Positions 52,441-63,092 of a stretch of DNA of 64,000 nt are shown piece by piece. The notes beneath the pieces were generated by a model, which made no database searches, was not told where the DNA came from, and worked only from the letters and a program-made list of their open reading frames with translations. The first letter of the stretch is position 1. Each line of letters starts with the position of its first letter. The stretch lies in contig NZ_JAGYPH010000001.1 of NCBI RefSeq assembly GCF_018343525.1, positions 744,001 to 808,000 on the forward strand, read 5' to 3'. The stretch comes from Lederbergia citrea. Lineage in GTDB: Bacteria; Bacillota; Bacilli; Bacillales; Bacillaceae_C. The position numbers were made by a program, and so were the translations under genes.

Positions 52441-53049
52441 TTATTGTTTATTGTTTTGGGTCTCGTTTTGATGTATTTTTTCAATTTGTTGAAATAGATT
52501 TTTATTGGTTTTATTGGAGCTTGGCAATGTTTGTGGCTCGATATCCAATTTTTTTGCTATTAGGTCGATGGCTTGTTTTAATGAGTCAAATTCCTTTTTT
52601 GTTACTTGGGCATGTTCCGGATATAATTCTACACCCATATATCCGCTTACCTCAAAAGTAGCATGTTTTACTTTTGTAATATCAGCTATTTTCTGCATAC
52701 GTAATTGCATCTTCAAATCATCTTCAGTCATACGAGCACGTTTTAAATTCTTAGGAATTATTTTACCGTCTTCGATAATTAATATCGGCTGACCTATAAT
52801 CCATCGTTTTGAACAGGGGAAATAAATTTGCAGATAGGAAAGAATTAATGATCCTATAATTAACAATAATCCGCCGTAGCCAACTAGCCAAGAGTTTTCT
52901 GATTTAAGAGGATTAACTAAAAGTGTTCCTAACGAAATCATAACCACGGATTCGATGACAGTCATTTCCGAAAATGCGCGTTTTCCTAGAATTTTCAATA
53001 AGACAAAAGAAGTTATCAAAAATATTAATACTTTTAATACGTATGGCAC
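52441..53049 (-). CDS. DUF421 (YetF/YrbG-like) membrane protein
   Basis: A 202-residue protein. I place the start at the GTG at 53049 because GGAAGGTG precedes it; an ATG nine codons earlier has no such site. Three N-terminal helices (about 1-80) carry LLKILGKRAFSEMTVIESVVMISLG, then a cytoplasmic domain with QPILIIEDGKIIPKNLKRARMTEDDLKMQLR and VKHATFEVSGYMGVEL. This is the YetF/DUF421 family common in spore formers, where some members are needed in spore membrane or germination. Exact role unknown. Confidence 0.85.
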   Translation of the reverse strand: MPYVLKVLIFLITSFVLLKILGKRAFSEMTVIESVVMISLGTLLVNPLKSENSWLVGYGGLLLIIGSLILSYLQIYFPCSKRWIIGQPILIIEDGKIIPKNLKRARMTEDDLKMQLRMQKIADITKVKHATFEVSGYMGVELYPEHAQVTKKEFDSLKQAIDLIAKKLDIEPQTLPSSNKTNKNLFQQIEKIHQNETQNNKQ

Positions 53050-53322
53050 AATATCACCTTCCATTAACATATTCATTCGGGGAATTAATTAAATGTTTCA
53101 TGTTGGTCGTTATTTTGTCCTCATTAAAGAAACCAATTCTAAAAATAAATAATGTTTCATTTACACGAAAAGTCCTATCTATGCGTAGTAGCTACCTCCT
53201 TTTTTTGTCATAAGCACGTGACTATTGTGGTGTTTTGTTGTTAAAAATCGAATTTTAATTCAAATTATGTATAATAACTAATGGGAGAATAATAGATTCA
53301 ATTAAGGGAGGATAATAGAATA
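53050..53322. other. Divergent intergenic region
   Basis: About 270 AT-rich bases between the DUF421 gene and the plus-strand TM/HTH gene. A minus-strand AAAGGAGG near 53190-53200 is inside a ten-codon frame without an obvious gene. Otherwise I see nothing. Confidence 0.3.
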
Positions 53323-53706
53323 ATGGAATGGACATTAGCCATTTTGTTCGGTGCAGCAATTTTGCTGCTCATTTTGTCGTTTATTAAATCAAAGCAATCA
53401 TCTTCAAAAATAGAGCAACAAATGGATCAGCTTTCTTTTTCATTAATGGATGAGGTATATGAGTTACAACAAAAAATTCGAAACGTTGAGATAGATGCTG
53501 AAATTACAGCACAAGAAGCTGGTATTTTGGCGGGTTCTTCAAAGCGACGAATTTTATTAAGAGATGCGCTCGACTTACATAAGCGTGGTTACTCATTTGA
53601 AAGCATTGCAGCGAAAAATCAGCTGACCAAGAATGAGATAGAACACTTGCTTGCCCCTTACATAAAAACAAAGGAAGAAAGGAGCAAAGTTGCCAATGAC
53701 ATCTAA
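53323..53706 (+). CDS. Membrane-anchored protein with C-terminal helix-turn-helix-like segment
   Basis: A 127-residue protein: one N-terminal membrane helix (about 4-22), a coiled-coil-like stretch (about 28-62, EQQMDQLSFSLMDEVYELQQKIRNVE), then a segment ALDLHKRGYSFESIAAKNQLTKNEIEHLL. That last segment resembles the HTH of DUF6115-type Bacillus proteins. GGGAGG precedes the ATG. It overlaps the MltG-like gene, and the two are probably one unit. Function unknown. Confidence 0.65.
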   Translation: MEWTLAILFGAAILLLILSFIKSKQSSSKIEQQMDQLSFSLMDEVYELQQKIRNVEIDAEITAQEAGILAGSSKRRILLRDALDLHKRGYSFESIAAKNQLTKNEIEHLLAPYIKTKEERSKVANDI

Positions 53707-54160
53707 ATCTATCCGCAGCTTTGCCGGAGGACTTATTATCGCAGCAAGTACGTGTGGCGCAGTATATTTCTTTGGTCCGAGTGAAGCAACGAGCACTCAG
53801 ATTGTGGAAGAAAAACCATCGGAAGAAGAGATGAAAAGTTTGCTAACTTCAGAAGGCTATGTCATCTTGACAGAAGAAGAGTGGAAAAATCAACTTGCTG
53901 CCGTTGAAACCGTTGAAAAGAAAACGAAAGAAGTTATAAAAGAAACGGTGATATACCGTACAATGCTGTCTGTGTCTTCTGGTATGACAAGCATTGATGT
54001 TGGTAGGGCCCTTGAGAAGGCAAAAATCATTGATAATGCCAAGGAGTTTTTTAATAAAGTTGAAAAGAAAGGTTTGTCGAAAGCATTACGACCTGGCACA
54101 TATGAGGTAGAAAGTGATATGACGATGGACGAAGTAATATCCATTATCTTTAAAAAATAA
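53696..54160 (+). CDS. Small MltG/YceG-like protein
   Basis: About 154 residues (ATG at 53696; a TTG at 53690 is the alternative, since AAAGGAG lies before both). N-terminal membrane segment FAGGLIIAASTCGAVYF, coiled middle, then TSIDVGRALEKAKIIDNAKEFFNKVEKKGLSKALRPGTYEVESDMTMDEVISII in the LysM-like part of the YceG/MltG fold. The catalytic lytic transglycosylase domain of full MltG is absent, so it may be a regulatory or binding partner. Overlaps the preceding gene. Confidence 0.7.
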   Translation: MTSKSIRSFAGGLIIAASTCGAVYFFGPSEATSTQIVEEKPSEEEMKSLLTSEGYVILTEEEWKNQLAAVETVEKKTKEVIKETVIYRTMLSVSSGMTSIDVGRALEKAKIIDNAKEFFNKVEKKGLSKALRPGTYEVESDMTMDEVISIIFKK

Positions 54161-54292
54161 CAAGATAAGTTAAACCTAAATATGAAGTAAGTGTGCGAAT
54201 GAAAAATTCTGCACACTTTTTTATTTGTGAGATATCTTTCATTTCTATATAATATGAGGGATTAGTGGAAGGGAAAAAGGAGAAGTACTTAA

Positions 54293-54571
54293 ATGAACGT
54301 AAAAGATGTTGATTGGCGTTTTAAAATAGCGCATAAGGAAGCGTGGATCGGACTAAGCTTGGCTACCATTCATTTTCTTTGGTGGTATGGGTTTGCTTAT
54401 GGGTTGGGGAAACGTCCTGTAGATGAGTACACCTATCTATTCGGATTGCCGGCATGGTTTTTTTATAGCTGTGTGGTCGGTTTTGTAGTTATGCTTATCC
54501 TGGTTTCAGCAGCTGTAAAATTTTTATTCAAAGACATTCCGTTTGACTTTGAGGAAGGTGATTCTCATTGA
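54293..54571 (+). CDS. yhdT: YhdT family protein (DUF997)
   Basis: A 92-residue protein with two membrane helices. EAWIGLSLATIHFLWWYGFAYGLG and YLFGLPAWFFYSCVVGF are characteristic of YhdT/DUF997, usually encoded upstream of PanF. AAGGAGAAG precedes the ATG. It overlaps panF by four bases (TTGA), so they are translated together and probably form a complex. Confidence 0.88.
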   Translation: MNVKDVDWRFKIAHKEAWIGLSLATIHFLWWYGFAYGLGKRPVDEYTYLFGLPAWFFYSCVVGFVVMLILVSAAVKFLFKDIPFDFEEGDSH

Positions 54572-55995
54572 ACTTTCAAGTAATCCTTCCTCTTTTGTTT
54601 TTTCTTGTAGTAATTTTCATTGCTGGAATTTATGCAGCTAAATATGTGAAGTCATCAGAGTCATTTTTACAGGAGTATTTCCTTGGAAGTAGGCAATTAG
54701 GTGGATTTGTTTTGGCGATGACGATGATTGCTACTTATGGAAGTGCAAGCAGTTTTCTAGGAGGTCCAGGAGCTGCCTATCATTACGGGCTTGCGTGGGT
54801 TTTACTGGCAATGATACAGGTTGTCACAGGTTATTTTATTTTGATGGTGCTCGGAAAGAAATTTGCTATTATGGCAAGAAAATATCAGGCAGTCACTTTG
54901 ACCGATTTTTTGAAGAGTAGGTATAACTCTCATTGGGTAAGCGTTCTGTCAGCTGTCAGTATCATTATTTTCCTTTTTTCCGCGATGACTGCGCAATGGG
55001 TAGGGGGAGCAAGGCTGATAGAATCAGTCGTCGGTGTTTCCTATACAACTTCTTTATTCATTTTTGCAATTTCGGTTATGGTCTACGTAATCATTGGTGG
55101 GTTTCGTGCTGTAGCCATTACGGACAGCATACAAGGAATAATCATGCTCGCGGGAACAATCATCCTTGTTGTTGCAGCGATTATCGCCGGTGGTGGTGTG
55201 GAGAATATTATGGCTGAACTAAAAGCTGAGAATCCCGATTTATTAAGCCCATACGGTTCTGATCGAAGCTTAACACCATTATACATTTCTTCTTTTTGGA
55301 TTCTCGTCGGTGTAGGTGTCGTCGGGCTTCCGCAAGTCTCAGTCAGGGCTATGTCTTATAAAAATGCCCGAGCCATGCATAGAGCCATCATCATTGGTAC
55401 AGTAGTGATTGGAATTATCATGCTCGGTATGCATTTAGCAGGGGTTTTCGCTAGGGCGATCATTCCGGGCATTACTGTTCCAGATACTGTAATGCCCACT
55501 TTGGCACTTTCAATCTTGCCACCATGGGCAGCAGGAATTGTCCTGGCAGCTCCGATGGCAGCCATCATGTCAACAGTGGATTCCCTACTTTTACTCGTTG
55601 CTTCTGCCATTGTAAAAGACTTGTATGTGGGGTACGTGAACCCAAGGGCAGAGATTACAAAAATAAAGATGGTTAGTTTTTGGACGACTGCCTTAATTGG
55701 TGTAGCCGTGTTTCTGTTAGCCATTCATCCTCCTGAATTGCTCATTTGGTTGAATTTATTTTCTTTTGGAGGGCTTGAAGCAGTATTTATCTGGCCGATT
55801 GTACTCGGGTTATATTGGCGTAAAGGTAATAAATACGGAGCCATAAGTTCAATGGTTGCAGGCATGGGATCGTATATTTATTTTCATTTGTTTATACCGA
55901 ACGCTTTCGGCATGCATACTGTAGTTCTACCCGTCATAATATCATTTTTCGTTTTTGTCATAATTTCTTTGGTCACAAAAAATGACTCGATTTAG
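54568..55995 (+). CDS. panF: Sodium/pantothenate symporter
   Basis: A 475-residue SSS-family transporter with about 13 helices. FFLGSRQLGGFVLAMTMIATYGSASSFLGGPGAAYHYGLAWVLLAM is the PanF signature region, with GGFRAVAITDSIQGIIML as the family motif. It imports pantothenate with Na+ for coenzyme A synthesis. Start is TTG within the end of yhdT. Confidence 0.93.
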   Translation: MNFQVILPLLFFLVVIFIAGIYAAKYVKSSESFLQEYFLGSRQLGGFVLAMTMIATYGSASSFLGGPGAAYHYGLAWVLLAMIQVVTGYFILMVLGKKFAIMARKYQAVTLTDFLKSRYNSHWVSVLSAVSIIIFLFSAMTAQWVGGARLIESVVGVSYTTSLFIFAISVMVYVIIGGFRAVAITDSIQGIIMLAGTIILVVAAIIAGGGVENIMAELKAENPDLLSPYGSDRSLTPLYISSFWILVGVGVVGLPQVSVRAMSYKNARAMHRAIIIGTVVIGIIMLGMHLAGVFARAIIPGITVPDTVMPTLALSILPPWAAGIVLAAPMAAIMSTVDSLLLLVASAIVKDLYVGYVNPRAEITKIKMVSFWTTALIGVAVFLLAIHPPELLIWLNLFSFGGLEAVFIWPIVLGLYWRKGNKYGAISSMVAGMGSYIYFHLFIPNAFGMHTVVLPVIISFFVFVIISLVTKNDSI

Positions 55996-56082
55996 ATGAT
56001 CGGGTCACTTTTTTGTTTATTTATTTCATTTTGGTGGGATTATCGTACACTTTCACACGTATTTGTAAAATCTATAGAAAAA

Positions 56083-57351
56083 TCATTCCACGATCGGCTT
56101 CATATCAATTGCTTTAGGATCATCTTCCGGTTTTATCGCTTTAAATGCAAGGAGGGCAGCGATAATACTGAGTCCAGTTAGAAGAAATATCATATCTGTA
56201 ATTTTCCCTTTCATTAACAAAGCGATTATTGGTGGGCCGGCAGCAACTCCTGCAAATCGCATGGAACTAAATATAGACGTAATCGTTCCCCGCATTTCCT
56301 TTTCAATACTCTGCGTCAATATGGCATCTAAGCACGGAAGCGCAGCGCCTATTCCGATCCCACAAAATAAAAATACGATAATCAAATAAATAAACTGATC
56401 TGAAATCATCGTTGCAGCTACAGCCGCTCCGGCTAATACAGTTCCTGAAAAAGTAATCCATTTCATTTTTATTAAACTGTCTTTAATTATTTTTCCGGCA
56501 GTGAATGAAGCGATACACAATGCGGCGAGAGGAATTGCTAATAAGAAGCCCTTTTTTACCCCATCGTAATGATATTTATCTTCAAGGATAGAAGATAAAT
56601 AAAAAAGTAACCCAAACAAAATAAACATTAAAATTGCCCCGATAATAAAAACTGCGATAAGCCACTTCCAATGCTCCGTAAAAATTTCTTTTGTATTTTT
56701 GACAAATCTTCCAAAGCTGAGCTCGTGTTTATCATCCTTCGGCTTTTTTACAAGGAATATGATTAATAGTAATGAAATAAGACTAAATATAGGAATGGCG
56801 AAAAACGGAAGAAACCATATGAAACCAGCTAAAACCGAACCAAGAACAGGGCTTAAAACCTTTCCAAAAGTGTTAGATGTTTCGATTATTCCTAAGGAGC
56901 TACTAACATCTTTTTCACTTTTAAACAAATCTCCAACAAGGGGCAGGACGATTGGAAATGCTCCAGCTGCACCAATTCCCTGAAGGACTCGGCCAATAAT
57001 GATCCACATGAATGCTGCCTCCATTTGCCATGACGCCCAGCCAGCGACAGCTCCTCCGATTCCTGTGATGATTAAGGAGGGAATCATAACCATTTTTCTT
57101 CCAAACTTATCCGAAAGAAAGCCTGCAATGGGAATAAGGAGGATGGCGACAACGGAATAAACAGTAATAATATAGCTGGATTGAAGCTTTGTGATATCTA
57201 GTTTCTTTTCCATTAAAGGCAAAATTGGGATAAGCATGGAATTTCCTAGTGTCATGATAAGAGGAATGGAGGCAATGGATACGATTGCCCATTTGTTTTT
57301 TCTTACATCGCTGCCTGATTTTAATCGTGAGTCATGTTCATTCAGTTCCAT
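56083..57351 (-). CDS. MFS drug-efflux-type transporter
   Basis: A 422-residue protein with 12 helices of the DHA1 type. GFLSDKFGRKMVMIPSL is motif A. GRVLQGIGAAGAFPIVLPLVGDLF and ETSNTFGKVLSPVLGSVLAG (motif C-like) indicate a proton-driven drug exporter of the Bacillus Bmr/TetA-like group. Actual substrate unknown. AAAGGAAAT lies upstream of the ATG. Single gene, divergent from the MOSC gene. Confidence 0.83.
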   Translation of the reverse strand: MELNEHDSRLKSGSDVRKNKWAIVSIASIPLIMTLGNSMLIPILPLMEKKLDITKLQSSYIITVYSVVAILLIPIAGFLSDKFGRKMVMIPSLIITGIGGAVAGWASWQMEAAFMWIIIGRVLQGIGAAGAFPIVLPLVGDLFKSEKDVSSSLGIIETSNTFGKVLSPVLGSVLAGFIWFLPFFAIPIFSLISLLLIIFLVKKPKDDKHELSFGRFVKNTKEIFTEHWKWLIAVFIIGAILMFILFGLLFYLSSILEDKYHYDGVKKGFLLAIPLAALCIASFTAGKIIKDSLIKMKWITFSGTVLAGAAVAATMISDQFIYLIIVFLFCGIGIGAALPCLDAILTQSIEKEMRGTITSIFSSMRFAGVAAGPPIIALLMKGKITDMIFLLTGLSIIAALLAFKAIKPEDDPKAIDMKPIVE

Positions 57352-57440
57352 GGCTATTTCCTTTCAAACATAGTAAGCTTAATATTCACTGTATTAATTT
57401 TTTTATCCTCACTGAAGTGAATAAGAAATGAGGGATATTA

Positions 57441-58085
57441 ATGATTATTAAAGCAATAAATGTCGGAAGACCCCAATTAATAAGCAATCAATACGGCCAA
57501 ACTTTCAAATCTGGAATTAGGAAAAAGTCTGTTCAATCAGTTCTCCTTCATAAACAAGGATTTGATAATGATGGAGTCGCTGATTTGAATAATCATGGAG
57601 GGGAAGACCGTGCAGTTTGTTTTTACCCATTTGAGCATTACTCATGGTGGGATGCTACTTTTGGCAAACAATTAACGATCCCTGCATTTGGTGAAAACGC
57701 TACAGTAACAAATATGTTAGAAAGCGAAGTTTGTGTAGGTGATATTTACAAAATGGGTGATGTGCTCGTCCAAATCACTCAAGGACGAATTCCTTGTTCA
57801 ACAATTGATCGCTTTAACCAAGCGAAGGGGATGTTTAATGAAGTAATCCGGACGGGGAAAACGGGTTTTTTTGCTAAGGTTCTTGAGGGTGGCGTTGTAG
57901 AAGCGGGAACTATGCTTGAGTTACAGTCACGGCCCCATCCAGATATTACAATTGCAGAGATTCATCGTTTATTCTTCCATGCCCGAAATGAATATAGTAA
58001 TATTACGAATGTATTATTGATCCCAGAACTTGCTGAAGCGATGAAGGAGAAATTTCAGAAACTTTTGCCAAAAGAGTATTCTTAA
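57441..58085 (+). CDS. yflK: MOSC domain protein, YiiM/YflK-like
   Basis: A 214-residue MOSC protein. LHKQGFDNDGVADLNNHGGEDRAVCFYPFEHY is the N-terminal MOSC core, FGENATVTNMLESEVCVGD follows, and QGRIPCSTI carries the molybdenum-binding Cys. A 3-alpha C-terminal domain follows. YiiM-type proteins reduce N-hydroxylated compounds with molybdenum cofactor. The stop overlaps the convergent small heat-shock gene by four bases. Confidence 0.87.
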   Translation: MIIKAINVGRPQLISNQYGQTFKSGIRKKSVQSVLLHKQGFDNDGVADLNNHGGEDRAVCFYPFEHYSWWDATFGKQLTIPAFGENATVTNMLESEVCVGDIYKMGDVLVQITQGRIPCSTIDRFNQAKGMFNEVIRTGKTGFFAKVLEGGVVEAGTMLELQSRPHPDITIAEIHRLFFHARNEYSNITNVLLIPELAEAMKEKFQKLLPKEYS

Positions 58086-58543
58086 TATTTTTCAGATATA
58101 GAGATTTCTGTGAATTGAAAATCATCACTTTTAGGAATTTTAATTTCTAAAATACCATCCTTTACTTGAGCGGTAGCTCCTTTTTTTTTGACTAAGCAGG
58201 GAAGAGTAATCACTTTTCGGCTTCCTTTTTCTTGCATATTTTCCACAATGGCTTGATTCGAAGTGTGAAAGATCTTCATATTTTCTAGAGAAACATCAGC
58301 AGGCAACGAAATCCTGACAAATACATCGTCAAAGGTTTCAAAAACATTGACTTGAAAATCAGTTTGCGACGACGGTTGACTTTGGGTCCTCTCGGTATTG
58401 AATGGATTTTGGGTTGTTTCCATTGGAGAAGGGACAAGTTTTTTCATCATTTCTTGTACATAGGAATGAACATCACCATTGTTCATTTGTTCGGTCATTT
58501 TTTTTATTTGATCGTTAAAAGGAAACATTCCCCATGGAATCAT
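58082..58543 (-). CDS. Hsp20/alpha-crystallin family protein (CotM-like)
   Basis: A 153-residue protein; ATG at 58543 with GGGAGG seven bases upstream. The frame is open to 58567. N-terminal about 60 residues vary; the C-terminal about 85 are an alpha-crystallin domain (DFQVNVFETFDDVFVRISLPADVSLENMKIFH, then KVITLPCLVKKKGATAQVKDGILEIKIPK). Similar divergent sHsps in Bacillus are coat or stress proteins (CotM, CotP, YocM). The A-x-x-x-n-G-v-L motif is kept as AQVKDGILEI. Confidence 0.85.
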   Translation of the reverse strand: MIPWGMFPFNDQIKKMTEQMNNGDVHSYVQEMMKKLVPSPMETTQNPFNTERTQSQPSSQTDFQVNVFETFDDVFVRISLPADVSLENMKIFHTSNQAIVENMQEKGSRKVITLPCLVKKKGATAQVKDGILEIKIPKSDDFQFTEISISEKY

Positions 58544-58888
58544 CTTTAATCCTCCCATCTTTACCATTTCATAATATGTATATGCGGGATATTAGATAGG
58601 TGGGAGTCATTGGTTATTCAGTTTTTTTTATGTTACTTAAACAATAAATGCAAAACCATTGGTTTTTTTAGTTAATAGTAGTAAGATTATATATGGAATT
58701 TTCCGATTGACTTTGCATTCGACAAAAACTGCTAAAATCAATTTGGAAATGGATGTTTACTCTTTATCTTGGTGCTTTACAGTGATAAAATGGCTGTAAG
58801 CGTTTTTTGAAACGTTTATGAAATACATATTTTTCTTGTTACTGTAAATCAAAAATATTATGGTTGAAATGGTGGAGGCGTATCACAA
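58544..58888. other. Promoter region upstream of odhA
   Basis: Gap of about 345 bases between the minus-strand sHsp gene and odhA. It is AT-rich with a TTGACT-like and TAAAAT-like pair near 58707-58740, though the spacing is not ideal. Expected to hold the odhAB promoter. No open frame or structured RNA seen. Confidence 0.35.
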
Positions 58889-61729
58889 ATGAGTAAAGAA
58901 GCTTCATATCAAGGAACACCATGGCAAAACTTTTCCGGGCCTAACCTTGGATATGTAATTGAAGTATATGAACAATATCTTGTTGATCCTAATAGTGTAG
59001 ATCCGGAGTTAAAAGAACTATTTGATCAATGGGGTGCGCCATCTCCTGCGGGCGAAGAAGAAAATACAAAGGGGCAAGCAGATGTTTCTTTCCAGATGCC
59101 AGCAAATCCGGATATGTATAGCAAGATTGTCGCAGCAGTAAAAATTGCTGACAATATTCGTACTTATGGACACTTGGCTGCGGATATTAATCCCCTAAAT
59201 GATAAGCAAAAAGAAATTAGAAGAATTGAACTAGCCGAATATAACTTAACTGAGGAGGATTTAAGGCAAATTCCTGCCTCGTTTATTTCGCCAAACGCAC
59301 CTTCAAATTTAAAAGATGGTCTCGAAGCCATTAACCATTTAAAAAAGGTGTATACAAAAAAACTAGCTTTTGAATATCATCAAGTTCATGATTTGGAAGA
59401 AAAAAATTGGCTTCAACAACAAATTGAATCAGAAAGCTTTTATCCATCTTTGACAAAAGAACAAAGAATGAGTTTATTGACTCGCCTTTCGGAAGTTGAG
59501 GGCTTTGAGACATTTATTCACCGTACTTTTGTAGGCCAAAAGAGATTCTCGATTGAAGGTCTGGACACACTTGTTCCTCTCATGGATCAAATAATTAGTT
59601 CTACAGTGAAAACAGGGACCAGAACCGTAAATATCGGTATGGCTCACCGTGGCCGTTTGAATGTCCTCGCGCATGTATTAGAGAAACCATATAAATTAAT
59701 CTTTTCCGAGTTTCAGCATGCTCCGAATAAAGATTTGATTCCTTCAGAGGGCTCTATTGGTATTACATACGGATGGACAGGGGACGTGAAATACCATCTT
59801 GGTGCAGATCGTCGGTTAAAGCGGGGCAGTACGGCAAACACAAGAATTACGCTTGCTAATAACCCAAGCCACCTTGAAGTCATCGGACCAATTGTTGACG
59901 GCTACACTCGTGCGGCTCAGGAAAATCGGAACAAACCTGGGTATCCTGACCAAGACATGGCTAATTGTGTTGCTATTTCTGTTCACGGGGATGCTGCATT
60001 TCCAGGTGAAGGAATCGTCCAGGAAACTTTAAATATGGGTCGATTGAATGGCTATAATACTGGTGGCACTATCCATATTATTGCAAATAACATGATTGGA
60101 TTTACGACAGAGAGCTCGGATTCCAGATCAACAAAATATGCTTCCGATGTTGCTAAAGGATTTGAAATTCCTATCGTACACGTGAATGCAGATGATCCAG
60201 AAGCCGTAATTGCCGCGGCGGTTCTCGCTTATAACTATCGTCAGAAATTCCACAAAGACTTTGTGATTGATTTAATTGGCTACAGAAGATTCGGTCATAA
60301 TGAAATGGATGAGCCTATGGTTACAAATCCATTAATGTATAAGATTGTGAAAAATCATCCAACAGTAAAGGAAATTTATGCCGAACGCTTAATTGAAAAA
60401 GGTGTAATTACAAAAGAAGCCGTTGCTGAGATTGATGAAGCGATCCAAGCAAGATTACAAACAGCATATGATGCAGTATCTGGAAAAGAAAAAGACCTAG
60501 ATACCGCAATGAACCCGCCTGAATATGTAATGAATCGTTTGCAGAAATTGAACACGAATGTACCTGAAGCTGAATTAAAAGCGATTAATAGTGAACTTTT
60601 GAAGTGGCCTGAAGGTTTTAATGTTTTTCAAAAGCTAAGTCGAATCTTAAAACGAAGGGAAAACATCTTTGAAAATGAAGGTAAAATTGAATGGGCGCAT
60701 GCAGAATCGCTTGCTTTTGGTTCCATATTGAAGGATGGTACACCAATTCGTTTTACCGGTCAGGATTCCCAGCGTGGAACTTTTGCCCAAAGAAATCTTG
60801 TGTTACATGATGAAACAACGGGTGAAGAATACATTCCGATGCATAATATTTCAGGCGTCAATTCTTCATTTGTCGTATATAACAGCCCATTGACAGAAGC
60901 TGCAGTTGTTGGCTTTGAATATGGCTATAACGTGTTCGCACCCGAAACACTTGTCATTTGGGAAGCGCAATTCGGTGATTTTGCCAATATGGCACAAGTT
61001 TTCTTTGATCAATTTATTTCTTCGGGCAGGGCGAAATGGGGTCAAAAATCAGGACTTGTTATGCTTCTTCCACATGGATATGAAGGTCAAGGGCCTGAGC
61101 ACTCTAGTGGACGTATGGAAAGATTCCTTCAAAGTGCGGCTGAGAACAACTGGACGGTTGCAAACTTATCAACTGCTTCCCAGTACTTCCATATATTGAG
61201 AAGACAAGCTGCTACGCTGGAAAAAGAAGGGGTTAAACCACTTGTCATTATGACACCAAAAAGTTTGCTTCGCCATCCACTTGCTGCAGCGGAAGTGAAA
61301 GACCTTACAGAAGGCAGCTTCCAACCGGTACTAGAACAAGCTGGTCTTGGGGAAAATCATAAGGCTGTGGAACGCATCTTGCTTTGTAGTGGGAAGGTCG
61401 CTATTGACTTAGAAGAGCATTTGAAGAATGAAGACAATTTAGATTGGATTCACATTTTACGAGTGGAAGAATTGTATCCATTCCCGAAAAAAGAGATTGA
61501 AAATATATTAGCACGTTATTCAAACGTAAAAGAACTAGTTTGGGTGCAAGAAGAACCGAAAAACATGGGCGGATGGATGCATGTTGATCCATATTTGAGA
61601 GAATTGGCTCCTGCCGGAGTAGAAGTGAAGTATACAGGCCGTCGCAGACGCTCAAGCCCTTCTGAAGGTGATCCAACTGTTCACAGAAAAGAGCAAAATC
61701 GCATCATTCAAGAAGCATTTATAAAATAA
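58889..61729 (+). CDS. odhA: 2-oxoglutarate dehydrogenase E1 component
   Basis: A 946-residue thiamine-diphosphate enzyme, B. subtilis OdhA being 944. N-terminal [21 protein letters not shown] is the E2-binding part. Core: [38 protein letters not shown] (TPP/Mg site), [19 protein letters not shown], and C-terminal [16 protein letters not shown] and [16 protein letters not shown]. It decarboxylates 2-oxoglutarate in the TCA cycle and passes succinyl to OdhB. GGTGGAGG precedes the ATG. Operon with odhB after 75 bases. Confidence 0.97.
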   Translation: MSKEASYQGTPWQNFSGPNLGYVIEVYEQYLVDPNSVDPELKELFDQWGAPSPAGEEENTKGQADVSFQMPANPDMYSKIVAAVKIADNIRTYGHLAADINPLNDKQKEIRRIELAEYNLTEEDLRQIPASFISPNAPSNLKDGLEAINHLKKVYTKKLAFEYHQVHDLEEKNWLQQQIESESFYPSLTKEQRMSLLTRLSEVEGFETFIHRTFVGQKRFSIEGLDTLVPLMDQIISSTVKTGTRTVNIGMAHRGRLNVLAHVLEKPYKLIFSEFQHAPNKDLIPSEGSIGITYGWTGDVKYHLGADRRLKRGSTANTRITLANNPSHLEVIGPIVDGYTRAAQENRNKPGYPDQDMANCVAISVHGDAAFPGEGIVQETLNMGRLNGYNTGGTIHIIANNMIGFTTESSDSRSTKYASDVAKGFEIPIVHVNADDPEAVIAAAVLAYNYRQKFHKDFVIDLIGYRRFGHNEMDEPMVTNPLMYKIVKNHPTVKEIYAERLIEKGVITKEAVAEIDEAIQARLQTAYDAVSGKEKDLDTAMNPPEYVMNRLQKLNTNVPEAELKAINSELLKWPEGFNVFQKLSRILKRRENIFENEGKIEWAHAESLAFGSILKDGTPIRFTGQDSQRGTFAQRNLVLHDETTGEEYIPMHNISGVNSSFVVYNSPLTEAAVVGFEYGYNVFAPETLVIWEAQFGDFANMAQVFFDQFISSGRAKWGQKSGLVMLLPHGYEGQGPEHSSGRMERFLQSAAENNWTVANLSTASQYFHILRRQAATLEKEGVKPLVIMTPKSLLRHPLAAAEVKDLTEGSFQPVLEQAGLGENHKAVERILLCSGKVAIDLEEHLKNEDNLDWIHILRVEELYPFPKKEIENILARYSNVKELVWVQEEPKNMGGWMHVDPYLRELAPAGVEVKYTGRRRRSSPSEGDPTVHRKEQNRIIQEAFIK

Positions 61730-61804
61730 TACCTTTTTACAAGCAACTGTTGCAAATAGCTATAACTGAAAAATGGATCGGATATATTAGAGGAGGATTT
61801 AAAA

Positions 61805-63055
61805 GTGGCTGAAATTAAAGTGCCTGAATTAGCAGAATCAATTACTGAAGGCTCCATCGCACAATGGCTAAAAAAGCCGGGCGATTTTGTGGAAAAGGGA
61901 GAATATATTGTTGAACTTGAAACAGATAAAGTAAACGTTGAGGTCATCTCGGAAGAGGCCGGCGTAGTAAAAGAATTGAAAGCAGCTGAAGGTGACACAG
62001 TTCAGGTTGGCGAAGTTATTGCGATTGTTGAAGCGGGTGGCGCTTCTGCTGGGAGTACTTCTGAACCTGCTGTTGAACCTGCAAAGGAAGAGAAAGCCGC
62101 TGATATAGTAAAAGCTGAGCCGAGTCCTGAACAAGCTGATTCTGAAAAGAAAGAACGTACTATCGCTTCACCTGCCGCGCGTAAGCTGGCGAGGGAAAAA
62201 GGAATCGATTTAAGTGAAGTTCCAACTGTTGATCCGCTTGGTCGAGTACGTAAACAAGATGTCTCGTCATTTTCCAATCAGCCTCAGCAGGCACCTGCAC
62301 AAGCTGCTCCGGCACCTAAAGCAGCAACTCCTGCTGCAAATCAAGAGTCTGGGAAGCCAGTAGAACGCGTACGTATGTCTCGCCGTCGCCAAACGATTGC
62401 AAAAAGATTGGTTGAAGTACAACAAAACGCGGCTATGCTGACAACTTTCAATGAAATTGATATGACAGCAGTAATGGATTTGCGGAAACGGAAAAAAGAT
62501 AAATTCTTTGAGCAGAATGATGTTCGTCTCGGATTTATGTCATTCTTTACCAAAGCAGTGGTAGCTGCTTTGAAAAAGTATCCTTCCGTTAACTCAGAAT
62601 TACAAGGTGATGAGCTAGTTCTGAAAAAGTTCTATGATATCGGAGTAGCTGTTTCAACAGATGAAGGCCTTGTTGTTCCAGTCATCCGTGATTGTGATCG
62701 CAAAAACTTCGCAGAAATCGAATCTGATATTCTTGGTGTTGCATTAAAAGCTCGTGACAACAAATTAGCTCTTAGCGACCTGCAAGGCGGAACATTTACA
62801 ATAACGAATGGTGGAGTATTTGGATCATTATTATCCACTCCGATCTTAAATGGAACACAAGTTGGAATTCTCGGAATGCATACAATTCAAACACGACCTG
62901 TTGCCATTGATGCAGAACGTATGGAAAATCGTCCGATGATGTATGTTGCTTTATCATATGACCACCGTGTAATCGATGGAAAAGAAGCTGTTGGCTTCCT
63001 TGTAACAGTAAAACAATTGCTAGAAAATCCAGAAGATCTACTTCTTCAAGGATAA
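61805..63055 (+). CDS. odhB: Dihydrolipoyl succinyltransferase (E2 of 2-oxoglutarate dehydrogenase)
   Basis: A 416-residue E2. Lipoyl domain with ETDKVNVEV (lipoyl Lys42), Ala/Pro-rich linker, peripheral subunit-binding domain [19 protein letters not shown] (about 118-150), second linker, and a catalytic domain with [19 protein letters not shown] and [12 protein letters not shown] (catalytic His/Asp). It moves succinyl to CoA. GTG start with AGGAGG. Followed by a strong terminator shared with the right-hand repeat. Confidence 0.97.
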   Translation: MAEIKVPELAESITEGSIAQWLKKPGDFVEKGEYIVELETDKVNVEVISEEAGVVKELKAAEGDTVQVGEVIAIVEAGGASAGSTSEPAVEPAKEEKAADIVKAEPSPEQADSEKKERTIASPAARKLAREKGIDLSEVPTVDPLGRVRKQDVSSFSNQPQQAPAQAAPAPKAATPAANQESGKPVERVRMSRRRQTIAKRLVEVQQNAAMLTTFNEIDMTAVMDLRKRKKDKFFEQNDVRLGFMSFFTKAVVAALKKYPSVNSELQGDELVLKKFYDIGVAVSTDEGLVVPVIRDCDRKNFAEIESDILGVALKARDNKLALSDLQGGTFTITNGGVFGSLLSTPILNGTQVGILGMHTIQTRPVAIDAERMENRPMMYVALSYDHRVIDGKEAVGFLVTVKQLLENPEDLLLQG

Positions 63056-63092
63056 TATCATTTATTATACAGCGATCATAATAGTGATAGCT

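Noticed and set aside
55083..55724. Minus-strand frames inside panF
   Set aside because: Complementary shadows of a GC-richer membrane gene, without ribosome sites.
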